A DNA stretch of 11,104 nucleotides from Clostridia bacterium (GCA_900755895.1 CAAEIG010000176.1:1-11104); one strand, 5' to 3'. Numbered from the stretch's first letter, positions 1 to 6,123 are shown. Numbers and translations are program-made. The notes: generated from the letters alone by a model not told the origin.

Positions 1-281
1 CGCTGATAGCGATAGTCGGACAGGTCATCGTGGTTACCGCGAAACAAAATCTTCTTGCCCTTCAACTGGGCAACCAGCGCGAGTAGTGCACTGTTCTTAC
101 CCCGCATGGCCATATCGCCCAGGATATAGACGGTATCACCGTTGTTGATCTTGGCGTTCCAGCGTTCGAGGATGTACTGGTTCATCTCTTCTACCGTAGC
201 GAACGGGCGTCTGTCGTAGTTTCTGCCTTCATCTGTCTGGTTGCGGTTGAATAGGTGCAAATCTCCAATGTAATAATTCAT
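1..281 (-). CDS. Metallophosphoesterase, calcineurin-like (3' end cut by window edge)
   Basis: The first 93 residues of a small calcineurin-fold phosphoesterase are visible; the rest lies beyond the left edge. The metal-binding motifs appear in order: GDLH at residues 6-9, GDM at about 55-57 (within YILGDMA) and GNHD at about 83-86. The family hydrolyses phosphomono- or phosphodiesters with two metal ions; the substrate cannot be told from this fragment. The spacing resembles the short (about 160-200 aa) phage and plasmid enzymes with a 'RPF-x-EEM-x-W' region after motif I, and RPFATVEEM is visible here. The ATG at 281 follows an AAGGAGGG Shine-Dalgarno at 287-294, which overlaps the stop codon of the upstream 202-aa gene. 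The gap between the two genes is only 11 nt, so it is the third gene of one operon. No signal peptide is seen, so a cytoplasmic location is inferred. Confidence 0.85.
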   Translation of the reverse strand, partial: MNYYIGDLHLFNRNQTDEGRNYDRRPFATVEEMNQYILERWNAKINNGDTVYILGDMAMRGKNSALLALVAQLKGKKILFRGNHDDLSDYRYQ

Positions 282-292
282 CCGATCCCTCC

Positions 293-901
293 TTAGGTGA
301 TACGGTAGATCACACGGATTTGAGAGGCAGCCCGATCACCATAGGACTGACCCGCCCGGTAAGGGAGCGCATCATTGAAGCACTCAACCTGATACTTCAG
401 GCGCTCCACCATAGCCCGGATGTTCTCTGTGTTTGCAAAGGTGTCGTTCCAGCGATAGAGCACATACTCGTTTCGGGTAGCCTGAGGCAATTCGAGCAAC
501 TCGTGAGCGGTCAGGTATTCGTAAATTTCGTCAATCTTGTGTTCTTCATAAGCTGCAATCTGGTTGCGGGTGACATAGTATTCCATCTGGTACGGGCCAT
601 TGAGCAGCCGTTCAAAATCATCGAGATTCCCGGCTACATAGAAGCGCTCCAGTCGAAGACTATCCTCTCGGCCTTCAAAAGTACTTGCAAGTAAAAGCTG
701 CTGCGTGCTCTCAGCCAAGTCATCAAAGCCAATGGCCCATGCTCCGTTCACCTGATCCTCCAGCAAGCCAATAAAGCTGCGTGAAATGGTGGCGAGGTAC
801 TGATGACGCAATTTGCCGTCAATATCCTTGGTATGGAAGTCGATGTTGTACCACTTGCCCTCGTACTTGGCCTCGACCATGAAATCATAATAGGTGCTCA
901 T
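293..901 (-). CDS. Hypothetical protein, 202 aa, between two phosphoesterase genes
   Basis: I do not recognise this protein. It is acidic and aromatic-rich, has a single Cys (VECFND) and shows no signal peptide or membrane segment, so it is probably soluble and cytoplasmic. The N-terminal part (MSTYYDFMVEAKYEGKWYN) reads like beta strands, and the middle and C-terminal parts (FDDLAESTQQLLLA, YEEHKIDEIYEYLTAHELLEL, IRAMVERLKYQVECFND) look helical. Its ATG at 901 overlaps the stop of the upstream metallophosphoesterase as ATGA (898-901), with a GGAG about 10 nt upstream, indicating translational coupling. Its TAA runs into the ribosome binding site of the next phosphoesterase. This position suggests a partner or substrate-side protein for the enzymes, but that is inference only. 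Confidence 0.75.
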   Translation of the reverse strand: MSTYYDFMVEAKYEGKWYNIDFHTKDIDGKLRHQYLATISRSFIGLLEDQVNGAWAIGFDDLAESTQQLLLASTFEGREDSLRLERFYVAGNLDDFERLLNGPYQMEYYVTRNQIAAYEEHKIDEIYEYLTAHELLELPQATRNEYVLYRWNDTFANTENIRAMVERLKYQVECFNDALPYRAGQSYGDRAASQIRVIYRIT

Positions 902-1833
902 GAGATATCATCTCCATTCTTTTGGTTTGGTGCATCATCCAGAAGTCCCAGCGCTTCCACAATCTCCGCCTGACGATGCATGCGGCGAAGCATGTCCTTT
1001 TCTGCCGCAACGGAGGCTTCGCGAGGGATCATAGTGTAGTCATTATGCATGATCCGAATCTTGTCCACTTCTTTCTCGGTGTGGTAGTGGGCGAAATACC
1101 ATCGCTCATAATCGAGTTTCGCCTCGATCTGCTCCAGCCATACTTCGGTAGACTTGTCCACGGTGCTCTGATCGATCATGGGCAGAAAGACCTCGGTCGG
1201 CTCATACTTCAACGGGCCGGTATGAGACAACACGATATCAATCTTCCAGCTGCGCTCGGCGAGGACGCGCTCCACCTTGGCTTTGATTTCTTCGGAAGGC
1301 TGTTCATCTGGGAACCAGCTCCAACCACGGGCCAGACGATAGTATTTATCCACGCTGTAGGCGCCGCCGATGACAATGCAGGAATTGCCATTGAAGTCAT
1401 AGACCTCGCCGTCAATGGCGAACAGGATATTAGGATAAGCCGGCTGCATCCATACCTTGCCACCGTGATATTCAGCGACCTCATAACCGAGCTCTTCGGA
1501 CGGGCGCATCTCGTGATTGCCGTGTAGGCAGAAGAAGGTGATGGGTACCTGGGCAAGTTGGTCTTTCTTCTTTCGGTCCCTGCGGTCATTGTAGTAGTTC
1601 AGCCCTGCGTCGCCCAAGATCACAAAGGTGTTTTCCGGTTCAACCTCTCTGCGTGCGCAGAACTCGATCACGCGCTCAAATTGCCCATGGGTGTCGCCAG
1701 TTATATATACTTGGTTGCGAGGGGCCAGGATTTCCAGCAGATGGGCTCGCACCTCTTCCTCAGAATAGTATGGGCCCTCTTGTGCTTCTTCGAGCATGGC
1801 CATCAACTCTTTTGCTGCTTCTTCTCTGTCCAT
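898..1833 (-). CDS. Metallophosphoesterase, calcineurin-like, 311 aa
   Basis: A complete calcineurin-fold phosphoesterase with all expected metal and phosphate ligands: GDTHG (46-50), GDAG (74-77), GNHE (105-108), SHTGP (203-207) and AHYH (248-251), the last a variant of the usual GHxH with Ala for Gly. The GDTHG and GNHE forms fit the Ser/Thr-phosphatase-like and ApaH-like branch more than SbcD/Mre11 nucleases. About 40 residues of charged helical sequence precede the catalytic core, and about 60 (from NDYTMIPREA) follow it. The substrate is unknown. The ATG at 1833 is preceded by AAGGAG at good spacing. It is the first gene of a three-gene unit with the 202-aa protein (ATGA overlap) and a second phosphoesterase. 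A 134-bp gap with a hairpin separates it from the exonuclease-like gene upstream. I saw no convincing promoter in that gap. Confidence 0.88.
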   Translation of the reverse strand: MDREEAAKELMAMLEEAQEGPYYSEEEVRAHLLEILAPRNQVYITGDTHGQFERVIEFCARREVEPENTFVILGDAGLNYYNDRRDRKKKDQLAQVPITFFCLHGNHEMRPSEELGYEVAEYHGGKVWMQPAYPNILFAIDGEVYDFNGNSCIVIGGAYSVDKYYRLARGWSWFPDEQPSEEIKAKVERVLAERSWKIDIVLSHTGPLKYEPTEVFLPMIDQSTVDKSTEVWLEQIEAKLDYERWYFAHYHTEKEVDKIRIMHNDYTMIPREASVAAEKDMLRRMHRQAEIVEALGLLDDAPNQKNGDDIS

Positions 1834-1858
1834 TTTTATTCACTCCTTTTCGTTGGCA

Positions 1859-1874
1859 GGAGTTTGGATACTCC
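1859..1874. repeat. Short inverted repeat upstream of the 311-aa phosphoesterase
   Basis: GGAGT-N6-ACTCC forms a 5-bp perfect dyad (GGAGTTTGGATACTCC) about 26 nt upstream of the phosphoesterase start codon. It could be a small operator or chance. There is only this one copy and no adjoining promoter that I trust. Confidence 0.25.
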
Positions 1875-1926
1875 CAATACCACTTACGGATGACAGGATT
1901 GCTTAACAACAGAATCAAACGAAATT

Positions 1927-1958
1927 GGCGCGACGATGGAGCTACCCATTGCCGCGCC
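1927..1958 (-). terminator. Hairpin after the exonuclease-like gene (candidate terminator)
   Basis: GGCGCG at 1927-1932 pairs with CGCGCC at 1953-1958, and ATGG with CCAT in the inner stem, with two imperfect pairs between. It begins 9 nt beyond the stop codon of the minus-strand exonuclease-like gene. Downstream on the minus strand there is only a weak T stretch (AATTTCG), so termination may be partial, and readthrough into the phosphoesterase operon is possible. Confidence 0.5.
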
Positions 1959-1966
1959 TTTCTTAC

Positions 1967-3592
1967 TTAACCCATTGCCAGCTCCTGGCTCTGGTTGTCC
2001 TTGGCAACAATCTCTTCAATCAACTTGCTGTCATGGCGCATGATGTAATCAAAGGTGTCTTTGAGGGAGAGGAAGAGACGGGGCTGTGTATGGAACTTCT
2101 TTGTGTTCCCGCGCTCGGTGACGAGATTGATATGCTCCAGCCGAACGGGCCGCAAACTCATGTCGATACGCCACTTGCCGGCCATGGTCTGCAGCGTGAA
2201 ATACCGCATGTCATATTCGAAGGGCAGACAGTGCTGCGTACAGAGCTGAATCAGGGTGTCCGTAGTCTCGCCGTGTCGCTCCTTATTGGTGATAGGAATT
2301 GAGAATTTTACATCCTGCTTGGGACTGGGTCTGCAATGGCGGCAAGGAGAATAGCCGGCTCGCACAGCGTCCTGATACCGCGCAAAACCCCTGAGTTGGT
2401 TGAGCCCAGTAATCTTTGAGCAGTTTCTTGTGTGGAAGGTGCTATACCCCTTGCTTGCCCAGAAAGCAAGACCGGGTTGCGAAAGGGCCATGACGGTATT
2501 GCGCTCAGCCTCCGTCAAATCGCCGCGCTTGAAAGCTGTTTCGCGTTCTTCCTTAGCTCGCTTGAACCGACCTAGGGCCTTTCGTTCTTCGCCGTTCAGA
2601 TTGCGGTTTTCCGCTTTCTGCGGCTTGTTTTGCTTTATCGGCAAAGAAATGCGCTTGCGCTCTATCGGCACGGGCTTACAATGTTTACAGGGCCGGCGTC
2701 CGCTCTTCAAGCAGGTCTCATAGGATACGGTACCCTGAATGTCAAAGGATAGCAGCACATGGGAGCAGTTTCGTGTATGAAACACCTTGGACTGCTTGGA
2801 ATACACATAATTGTAATCAGAGCGGGTGATGGAGTCCTGGTTACGATCCCAAAGCGCATCCAGAAATTCATCATGGCAGCAGGCGCAGGGTTTATACCTC
2901 TTCCGGATCGGTGCCTTAAACGAAGTGTATGCCGGCAGGTAACGGTTATCCGGAAGCAGCTCGCAATCAGAGTGGTGCAGCAGCTGGGTTGAGGTATCGT
3001 AGAGAAGCGGAAACACCGGTGATCCTTTCAGAGCAGTGGTGTCCTTTACCCACTTCTTGGGTGGCGCCTGCAGATTTCTTTGCTGGAAATCGATGCTTTG
3101 AACGAGAGACTGTATCGCCAAAACATCATTGATGGAACAGTGTGCAGGCTCTGGCGTCGTGATATCTCTTGCCGCACAAATCTTGTAGGGACTTCCTACG
3201 GCACCTTTCTGACCGGCCAGGAACCCGTAGATGTAGTCGGAGAGGAATACTACCATAGAGACCCGATCACGGATCTGTGCTACCTTGGTGAACATGATAT
3301 AGAGGTCATAGGCCTCCTGGTGCCACCAGCAGAGAATGTCCTCGGGCTGTAGCCAGTGCTCAAAGGCGTCAAGTGCCGGATAGAGCGAATCTGCATTCAG
3401 AAAGTTGTCACGAGTCCAACCGGAGAAGGCCATGTGATCCCACTTCTGGAAGGTGATATCCTTGGGCCGAAAGAGTACAGAGAAGGAATCCACCGTCTGC
3501 CATTCTTCATCTACACGGATTGCCGCAAGCTGTGTTGGCCAGTGGTTTCCATGGCGATTTGTAACCCACTCCATATCGATCAGAACATACAT
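1967..3592 (-). CDS. DEDDh 3'-5' exonuclease domain fused to three Ada-like zinc modules
   Basis: A 541-aa protein if started at ATG 3592. The in-frame GTG at 3601 sits only 2 nt from AGGAG, too close for a ribosome. In the ATG numbering the N-terminal domain carries DEDDh exonuclease signatures: D6-M-E8 (motif I), D96 in EAYDLY (motif II) and H151-x4-D156 (HCSIND, motif III). Three zinc modules follow with identical spacing H-x3-C-x25-C-x2-C: H206/C210/C236/C239, H272/C276/C302/C305 and H387/C391/C417/C420. They resemble the metal site of the Ada N-terminal domain (C-x3-C-x26-C-x2-C), with His replacing the first Cys, the alkyl acceptor in Ada. A basic linker (about 310-360) separates modules 2 and 3. 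The C-terminal 115 residues, including GKWRIDM and KKFHTQPRLF, look like a further domain I cannot name. The likely role is nucleic-acid processing; the substrate is unknown. Confidence 0.75.
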   Translation of the reverse strand: MYVLIDMEWVTNRHGNHWPTQLAAIRVDEEWQTVDSFSVLFRPKDITFQKWDHMAFSGWTRDNFLNADSLYPALDAFEHWLQPEDILCWWHQEAYDLYIMFTKVAQIRDRVSMVVFLSDYIYGFLAGQKGAVGSPYKICAARDITTPEPAHCSINDVLAIQSLVQSIDFQQRNLQAPPKKWVKDTTALKGSPVFPLLYDTSTQLLHHSDCELLPDNRYLPAYTSFKAPIRKRYKPCACCHDEFLDALWDRNQDSITRSDYNYVYSKQSKVFHTRNCSHVLLSFDIQGTVSYETCLKSGRRPCKHCKPVPIERKRISLPIKQNKPQKAENRNLNGEERKALGRFKRAKEERETAFKRGDLTEAERNTVMALSQPGLAFWASKGYSTFHTRNCSKITGLNQLRGFARYQDAVRAGYSPCRHCRPSPKQDVKFSIPITNKERHGETTDTLIQLCTQHCLPFEYDMRYFTLQTMAGKWRIDMSLRPVRLEHINLVTERGNTKKFHTQPRLFLSLKDTFDYIMRHDSKLIEEIVAKDNQSQELAMG

Positions 3593-3640
3593 CTCTGTCA
3601 CCTCTCCTTTGTGAGACCTATCGGATTATGGCCATAGCAT

Positions 3641-3669
3641 ACAATAGAGGGTGTCCAAAAGAACGGACA
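3641..3669 (-). promoter_or_regulatory. Dyad TGTCC-N8-GGACA plus -10-like box, copy 1
   Basis: The 18-bp sequence TGTCCAAAAGAACGGACA (3652-3669) contains perfect 5-bp inverted arms. Reading toward the exonuclease-like gene on the minus strand, GGACA is followed after 5 nt by TATTGT (plus-strand 3641-3646), a possible -10 box about 50 nt upstream of the start codon. A second copy (17/18 identical) is at 6376-6393, with TACAAT at the same 5-nt distance. No good -35 hexamer is present, as expected if a bound activator or alternative sigma factor were used. The role is inferred. Confidence 0.45.
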
Positions 3670-3780
3670 GCACATATGTGTACCCTGCGGGGAGGTAGTA
3701 ATTACAGTACAACGCCGTGTTTTTTTCAAAAACTATGTTGCACTTTCTCTGTTTTGGTGTCTCATATATGGGGGATCAAA

Positions 3781-4119
3781 ATGAACATATTGCAAAAGCT
3801 GTTTCAAGGAAAATGCATTCCTGTTTCAGAGCATGGCGGGAACTCATCTTGTGAATATGAGGTAGCCGTGGAAAAACTTTGTAAGATTGCAGAAACCCTG
3901 CGACAATATGGCGTGCCGGAAGAGCTGATTTCTGCGCTTGATAAAGCGGAGAACGAGATCCTTGCATTGGAAGAGAAGCGGATGTTCCGTTTTGCGATTC
4001 GATATCGAGCAGAATTACAGCGAGAGCTTATGCGAAAGGGACAGGCCATTGCGGCCTGCCCCTTTCGCTATTATGCGGTTTTCTTCTTCCGTTCCTGCTC
4101 CCGTTCAACCTGTTCATAG
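3781..4119 (+). CDS. Small DUF6809-like hypothetical protein, 112 aa, with aberrant C-terminus
   Basis: This is the only plus-strand gene in this part of the window. The ATG at 3781 has a GGGGGA ribosome binding site 6 nt upstream; the longer in-frame start at 3628 has none. The layout resembles small clostridial proteins of the DUF6809 type: an N-terminal LQKLFQGK-x-IP segment, a helical middle (LCKIAETLRQYGVPEELISAL), and a helical tail that normally ends after an F-x3-R/GF-x-L-x2-EL region, seen here as FRFAIRYRAELQRELM. About 25 further residues (from GQAIAACPF) are encoded across a strong hairpin and into the 3' end of the convergent 220-aa gene, overlapping it by 49 bp. The tail has no family-like character and looks like loss of the ancestral stop codon. 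The family assignment is from memory and moderate; the function is unknown. Confidence 0.55.
   Translation: MNILQKLFQGKCIPVSEHGGNSSCEYEVAVEKLCKIAETLRQYGVPEELISALDKAENEILALEEKRMFRFAIRYRAELQRELMRKGQAIAACPFRYYAVFFFRSCSRSTCS
4032..4068. terminator. Strong hairpin between convergent genes (candidate bidirectional terminator)
   Basis: Two 16-nt arms (4032-4047 and 4053-4068) pair at 15 of 16 positions around a 5-nt loop, ATTGC. On the plus strand the stem is followed by a moderately T-rich stretch (TATTATGCGGTTTTCTTCTT). On the minus strand there is no T run. It begins 3 nt after the stop of the minus-strand 220-aa gene and lies inside the 3' part of the plus-strand reading frame. Confidence 0.65.
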
Positions 4120-4733
4120 GAGCCGATGTACCCAAGTCTGTATTCCAGAAGAAGCGTGTGGTCGATCATACTCATGCTCTCAAGCCCTCCGACTGCGTCA
4201 ATAACCCTCAGCGCCGCACGATAGCCACAATAGAAAGCGTGGCAGGCAAAGGAGTGAATGCGTTGGCCCCAAGCGCATTCCAACGAGACAACATGCTCCT
4301 TGTTTTCATCCGTCAGCTCCTCGCCCAGCTCCTTCCCCAGGCGGAGAATCTCGTCGTTGCGGGCGTAGTAGTCTACATGGCGCTGCATACCGGGCATCTC
4401 CATAAGGCTTTTCATGAGGTAGCGATCGAAGCCATCCTCTGTTATCCCATTCCCACTGAAGAACAACTGGAAGCCAGAGAACAGGCCCGCTTCAAACCCA
4501 TAGTGGGAGGCGTATTTGCGATTCTGCCGATAGCGCTCTTCCATCGTCTTCAACTTCTCCATTTGCTCGGAACTGAGCACTTTGGGCAACTCCAATCTTG
4601 CCGCATCATACTCGCCCTCTTCCGTTGCGAATGACTCTACTGCCCATGCATCGTACTCCTCGCAGATATATGCGTCGTAGGTGGAGTCGAGGGCACGCCT
4701 TTTCATGTTTTCCAGCATACTTGCTACGCTCAT
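4071..4733 (-). CDS. Hypothetical protein, 220 aa, under an operator-like site
   Basis: I do not recognise this family. It is a soluble, mostly helical, acidic protein with no signal peptide. Two segments share a loose aromatic/glycine pattern, YASHYGFEAGLFSGFQLFF (74-92) and CHAFYCGYRAALRVIDA (164-180), which may be two copies of a helical unit; the resemblance is weak. The C-terminus is strongly basic (REQERKKKTA). ATG 4733 is preceded by AAAGGAG with 10 nt spacing. A 24-bp GTAC-ended site at 4750-4773 abuts this ribosome binding site, and a related copy lies upstream of the neighbouring XRE regulator gene. That makes this gene a likely regulatory target of the XRE protein. The gene ends at the hairpin shared with the convergent small gene. 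Confidence 0.75.
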   Translation of the reverse strand: MSVASMLENMKRRALDSTYDAYICEEYDAWAVESFATEEGEYDAARLELPKVLSSEQMEKLKTMEERYRQNRKYASHYGFEAGLFSGFQLFFSGNGITEDGFDRYLMKSLMEMPGMQRHVDYYARNDEILRLGKELGEELTDENKEHVVSLECAWGQRIHSFACHAFYCGYRAALRVIDAVGGLESMSMIDHTLLLEYRLGYIGSYEQVEREQERKKKTA

Positions 4734-4749
4734 TTTTACTATCTCCTTT

Positions 4750-4773
4750 GTACTATATTGATACTAATCGTAC
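4750..4773. promoter_or_regulatory. Operator-like 24-bp GTAC site, copy A
   Basis: The site begins GTACTA and ends CGTAC, with GTAC cores 20 bp apart (4750 and 4770), about two helical turns. It matches the site at 5282-5305 (read on the opposite strand) at 18 of 24 positions. A third GTAC lies at 4781. It sits directly upstream of the ribosome binding site of the 220-aa gene, where bound protein would block transcription. It also overlaps a possible -10 (TATAGT on the minus strand, 4752-4757). The XRE protein is the obvious candidate binder, by inference. Confidence 0.5.
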
Positions 4774-4833
4774 CAGATAAGTACATAATAAGGGGAAGTA
4801 AGCGCAAAACTTGTCGAATCATGGGGAGTGCGC

Positions 4834-4871
4834 AAAAAAAGATATGCACCTACCGAAAACCGGCAGGTGCA
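4834..4871 (-). terminator. Rho-independent terminator of the XRE gene
   Basis: On the minus strand TGCACCTGCCG pairs with CGGTAGGTGCA around a short loop (4845-4871). A T-rich tail follows, with seven consecutive T residues at plus-strand 4834-4840. It starts 4 nt after the TAA of the XRE gene and should separate that gene from the 220-aa gene downstream. Confidence 0.85.
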
Positions 4872-4875
4872 TGGC

Positions 4876-5208
4876 TTAGCAGATTCGTTTTATGACAGGT
4901 ATCGCATTGAGTGCGATCTCCACACAAGCGTCCTCTTGGGCTTTTGTCAGGCCCATATTCTCAAGTTCCCGGCGTACTCTGCGCTCGAGGGGAAGTTCAG
5001 TTTTACCGGCGAGGTAATCCAGGGACACATCGAGTATATCCGAAATGTTGTCTAACAGAGCGTAACTGGGTCGTCTGGTACCATTTTCGATATGGCGCAG
5101 AGACTCCGTGGCAATGCCAAGCTGCTCAGAGAGTTGTTCCGCAGTCAGTTTCCTGAATTGCCTCGCAGTCCGTATTCGGTTGCCCATTACATGTAAATTG
5201 GTGCTCAT
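4876..5208 (-). CDS. XRE-family HTH transcriptional regulator, 110 aa
   Basis: Residues 9-66 form a typical Cro/C1-type helix-turn-helix: GNRIRTARQFRKLTAEQL, then the recognition part LGIATESLRHIENGTRRPS, then LLDNISDILDVSLDYLAGK. A 40-residue helical tail (ELPLERRVRRELENMGLT) may mediate dimerisation. ATG 5208 was chosen because AGGAGA lies 6 nt upstream; the in-frame ATG at 5229 has no suitable ribosome binding site. A possible promoter lies at 5242-5269 and an operator-like site at 5282-5305, whose relative lies in front of the 220-aa gene. Autoregulation plus control of that gene is the simplest reading. It is flanked by its own terminator and by the terminator of the phosphatase gene upstream, so it is probably monocistronic. 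Confidence 0.92.
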   Translation of the reverse strand: MSTNLHVMGNRIRTARQFRKLTAEQLSEQLGIATESLRHIENGTRRPSYALLDNISDILDVSLDYLAGKTELPLERRVRRELENMGLTKAQEDACVEIALNAIPVIKRIC

Positions 5209-5241
5209 TGAACATCTCCTACCTATCATTATCTTCCTTTA

Positions 5242-5269
5242 AGTATAGGAGATTAACGGCGACTCAAAA
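5242..5269 (-). promoter_or_regulatory. Candidate promoter of the XRE gene
   Basis: On the minus strand TTTTGA (5264-5269) and TATACT (5242-5247) are separated by 16 nt. The -10 matches consensus at five of six positions and the -35 is weak. The predicted transcript would start about 25-30 nt before the ATG at 5208. Confidence 0.45.
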
Positions 5270-5281
5270 ATGAGCAGAACA

Positions 5282-5305
5282 GTACGGATAATACCAAATT
5301 AGTAC
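5282..5305. promoter_or_regulatory. Operator-like 24-bp GTAC site, copy B
   Basis: On the minus strand it starts GTACTA and ends CGTAC, with GTAC cores 20 bp apart, and agrees with copy A at 18 of 24 positions. It lies just upstream of the candidate XRE promoter and downstream of the phosphatase terminator, a position suited to autoregulation. The binder is inferred. Confidence 0.5.
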
Positions 5306-5330
5306 GATTGCAGGAATTATCGCTGACAAG

Positions 5331-5370
5331 AAAAAGGACGCCTTCTACCAGTATAAGCAGAAGGCATCCT
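5331..5370 (-). terminator. Rho-independent terminator of the PPP-type phosphatase gene
   Basis: On the minus strand AGGATGCCTTCT pairs with AGAAGGCGTCCT (one G-U wobble) around a 12-nt loop and runs into a TTTTT tail (5331-5335). It begins about 16 nt after the phosphatase stop codon. Confidence 0.88.
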
Positions 5371-5385
5371 CATGTTGATTGGTTA

Positions 5386-6030
5386 TTAGATGTAGAATTC
5401 TTTCAGATCGTCCAGTCGAAGGCAGGCGAGGCGCCGCAGCTCTGTCTTATTCCCGCACCCACAATCGATATCGATCAGCCCGTTTCCATGCCAGACGGCG
5501 AAGGGACTTTCCATATCGCCACTCATGTAGCAGGTGGGCGTATGGCCGACGACTGCGATACGATCCTCGAAGTACGGAGGATCATCCGGTTTAGGCCTCC
5601 TCCAAATTCGATCATCCGGGTCATCTGACGGCATGGCATGAACCAGATGGAATTTGCGGTCGCCAACCTCAACATCAAAATGATCCGGCAGCGTACTCAG
5701 GAAATGTATGATCCTGCTTCGCTCAGCGAGCGAACATACATAGAGCAGCTCTCGATATGTATTACTTCCACCATTCTCTAGCCATAACCGTCTGCTTCCA
5801 TACACACTGTTGGGGCCAAGGGTATCCAGACACATTTGCTCGTGGTTGCCTAGTAGCATGAACATGTTCGGTGTGTCCTTGATGATTTTGAGGATCTCCA
5901 CGCCTCCTGGATGGCGATCTATCACATCGCCTATGATGTATAGCGTATCGTCTGAAGAGAAATTGATCAGGTCGAGCATCGCCTTGAAGCGATCCAACTC
6001 GCCATGGATGTCGGACATACAATATATCAC
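5386..6030 (-). CDS. PPP-type metallophosphatase (lambda phosphatase/ApaH-like), 214 aa
   Basis: A complete single-domain phosphatase of the PPP class. The signatures are SDIHGEL (6-12), GDVIDR (34-39), GNHE (61-64), LVHA (129-132), and GHTP (162-165) followed by DIDCGCG (187-193). The NGG segment before the middle helices (ENGGSNTY, 85-92) is typical of phage lambda Ser/Thr protein phosphatase and its bacterial relatives. Possible activities are dephosphorylation of phospho-Ser/Thr/Tyr proteins or symmetric hydrolysis of dinucleoside polyphosphates; sequence alone does not decide. Length is normal (about 210-220 aa). The start is GTG 6030, with AAGGAGG 8 nt upstream. It is transcribed alone, away from the divergent 78-aa gene, and ends at a strong terminator. 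A palindrome at 6055-6065 lies just upstream of its ribosome binding site. Confidence 0.9.
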   Translation of the reverse strand: MIYCMSDIHGELDRFKAMLDLINFSSDDTLYIIGDVIDRHPGGVEILKIIKDTPNMFMLLGNHEQMCLDTLGPNSVYGSRRLWLENGGSNTYRELLYVCSLAERSRIIHFLSTLPDHFDVEVGDRKFHLVHAMPSDDPDDRIWRRPKPDDPPYFEDRIAVVGHTPTCYMSGDMESPFAVWHGNGLIDIDCGCGNKTELRRLACLRLDDLKEFYI

Positions 6031-6054
6031 TTGCGATGCCTCCTTCTGAAAAAG

Positions 6055-6065
6055 TCAAGACTTGA
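6055..6065. promoter_or_regulatory. Palindrome TCAAGACTTGA in the divergent intergenic region
   Basis: A perfect 5-bp-arm palindrome about 25 nt upstream of the phosphatase start codon. It overlaps the candidate -35 of the divergent 78-aa gene. It could be an operator affecting both directions. Confidence 0.3.
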
Positions 6066-6089
6066 TTTGTTTTGAAATCCCTCTATAAT
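6062..6089 (+). promoter_or_regulatory. Candidate promoter of the 78-aa gene
   Basis: TTGATT (6062-6067) and a perfect TATAAT (6084-6089) are separated by 16 nt. They lie 35 nt upstream of the ATG at 6124. It is among the best sigma-A-like promoters visible in the window. Confidence 0.65.
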
Positions 6090-6123
6090 CGCCTGTAAAG
6101 AACACGAAAGAGGAGTAGAGAAG

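Noticed and set aside
922..1527. Plus-strand open frame of 201 codons opposite the 311-aa phosphoesterase
   Set aside because: It is antisense to all phosphoesterase motifs, with no recognisable domain.
1967..3592. Possibility that the zinc modules make this an Ada methyltransferase
   Set aside because: The methyl-accepting first Cys is His in all three modules, and there is no C-terminal AGT domain with PCHR or AraC-type domain.
3652..3669. Dyad considered as a LexA/DinR SOS box
   Set aside because: It lacks the Gram-positive GAAC-N4-GTTC pattern; the arms are TGTCC/GGACA.
3628..3780. N-terminal extension of the small plus-strand gene
   Set aside because: No ribosome binding site and a low-quality Cys/Thr-rich translation; ATG 3781 has GGGGGA upstream.
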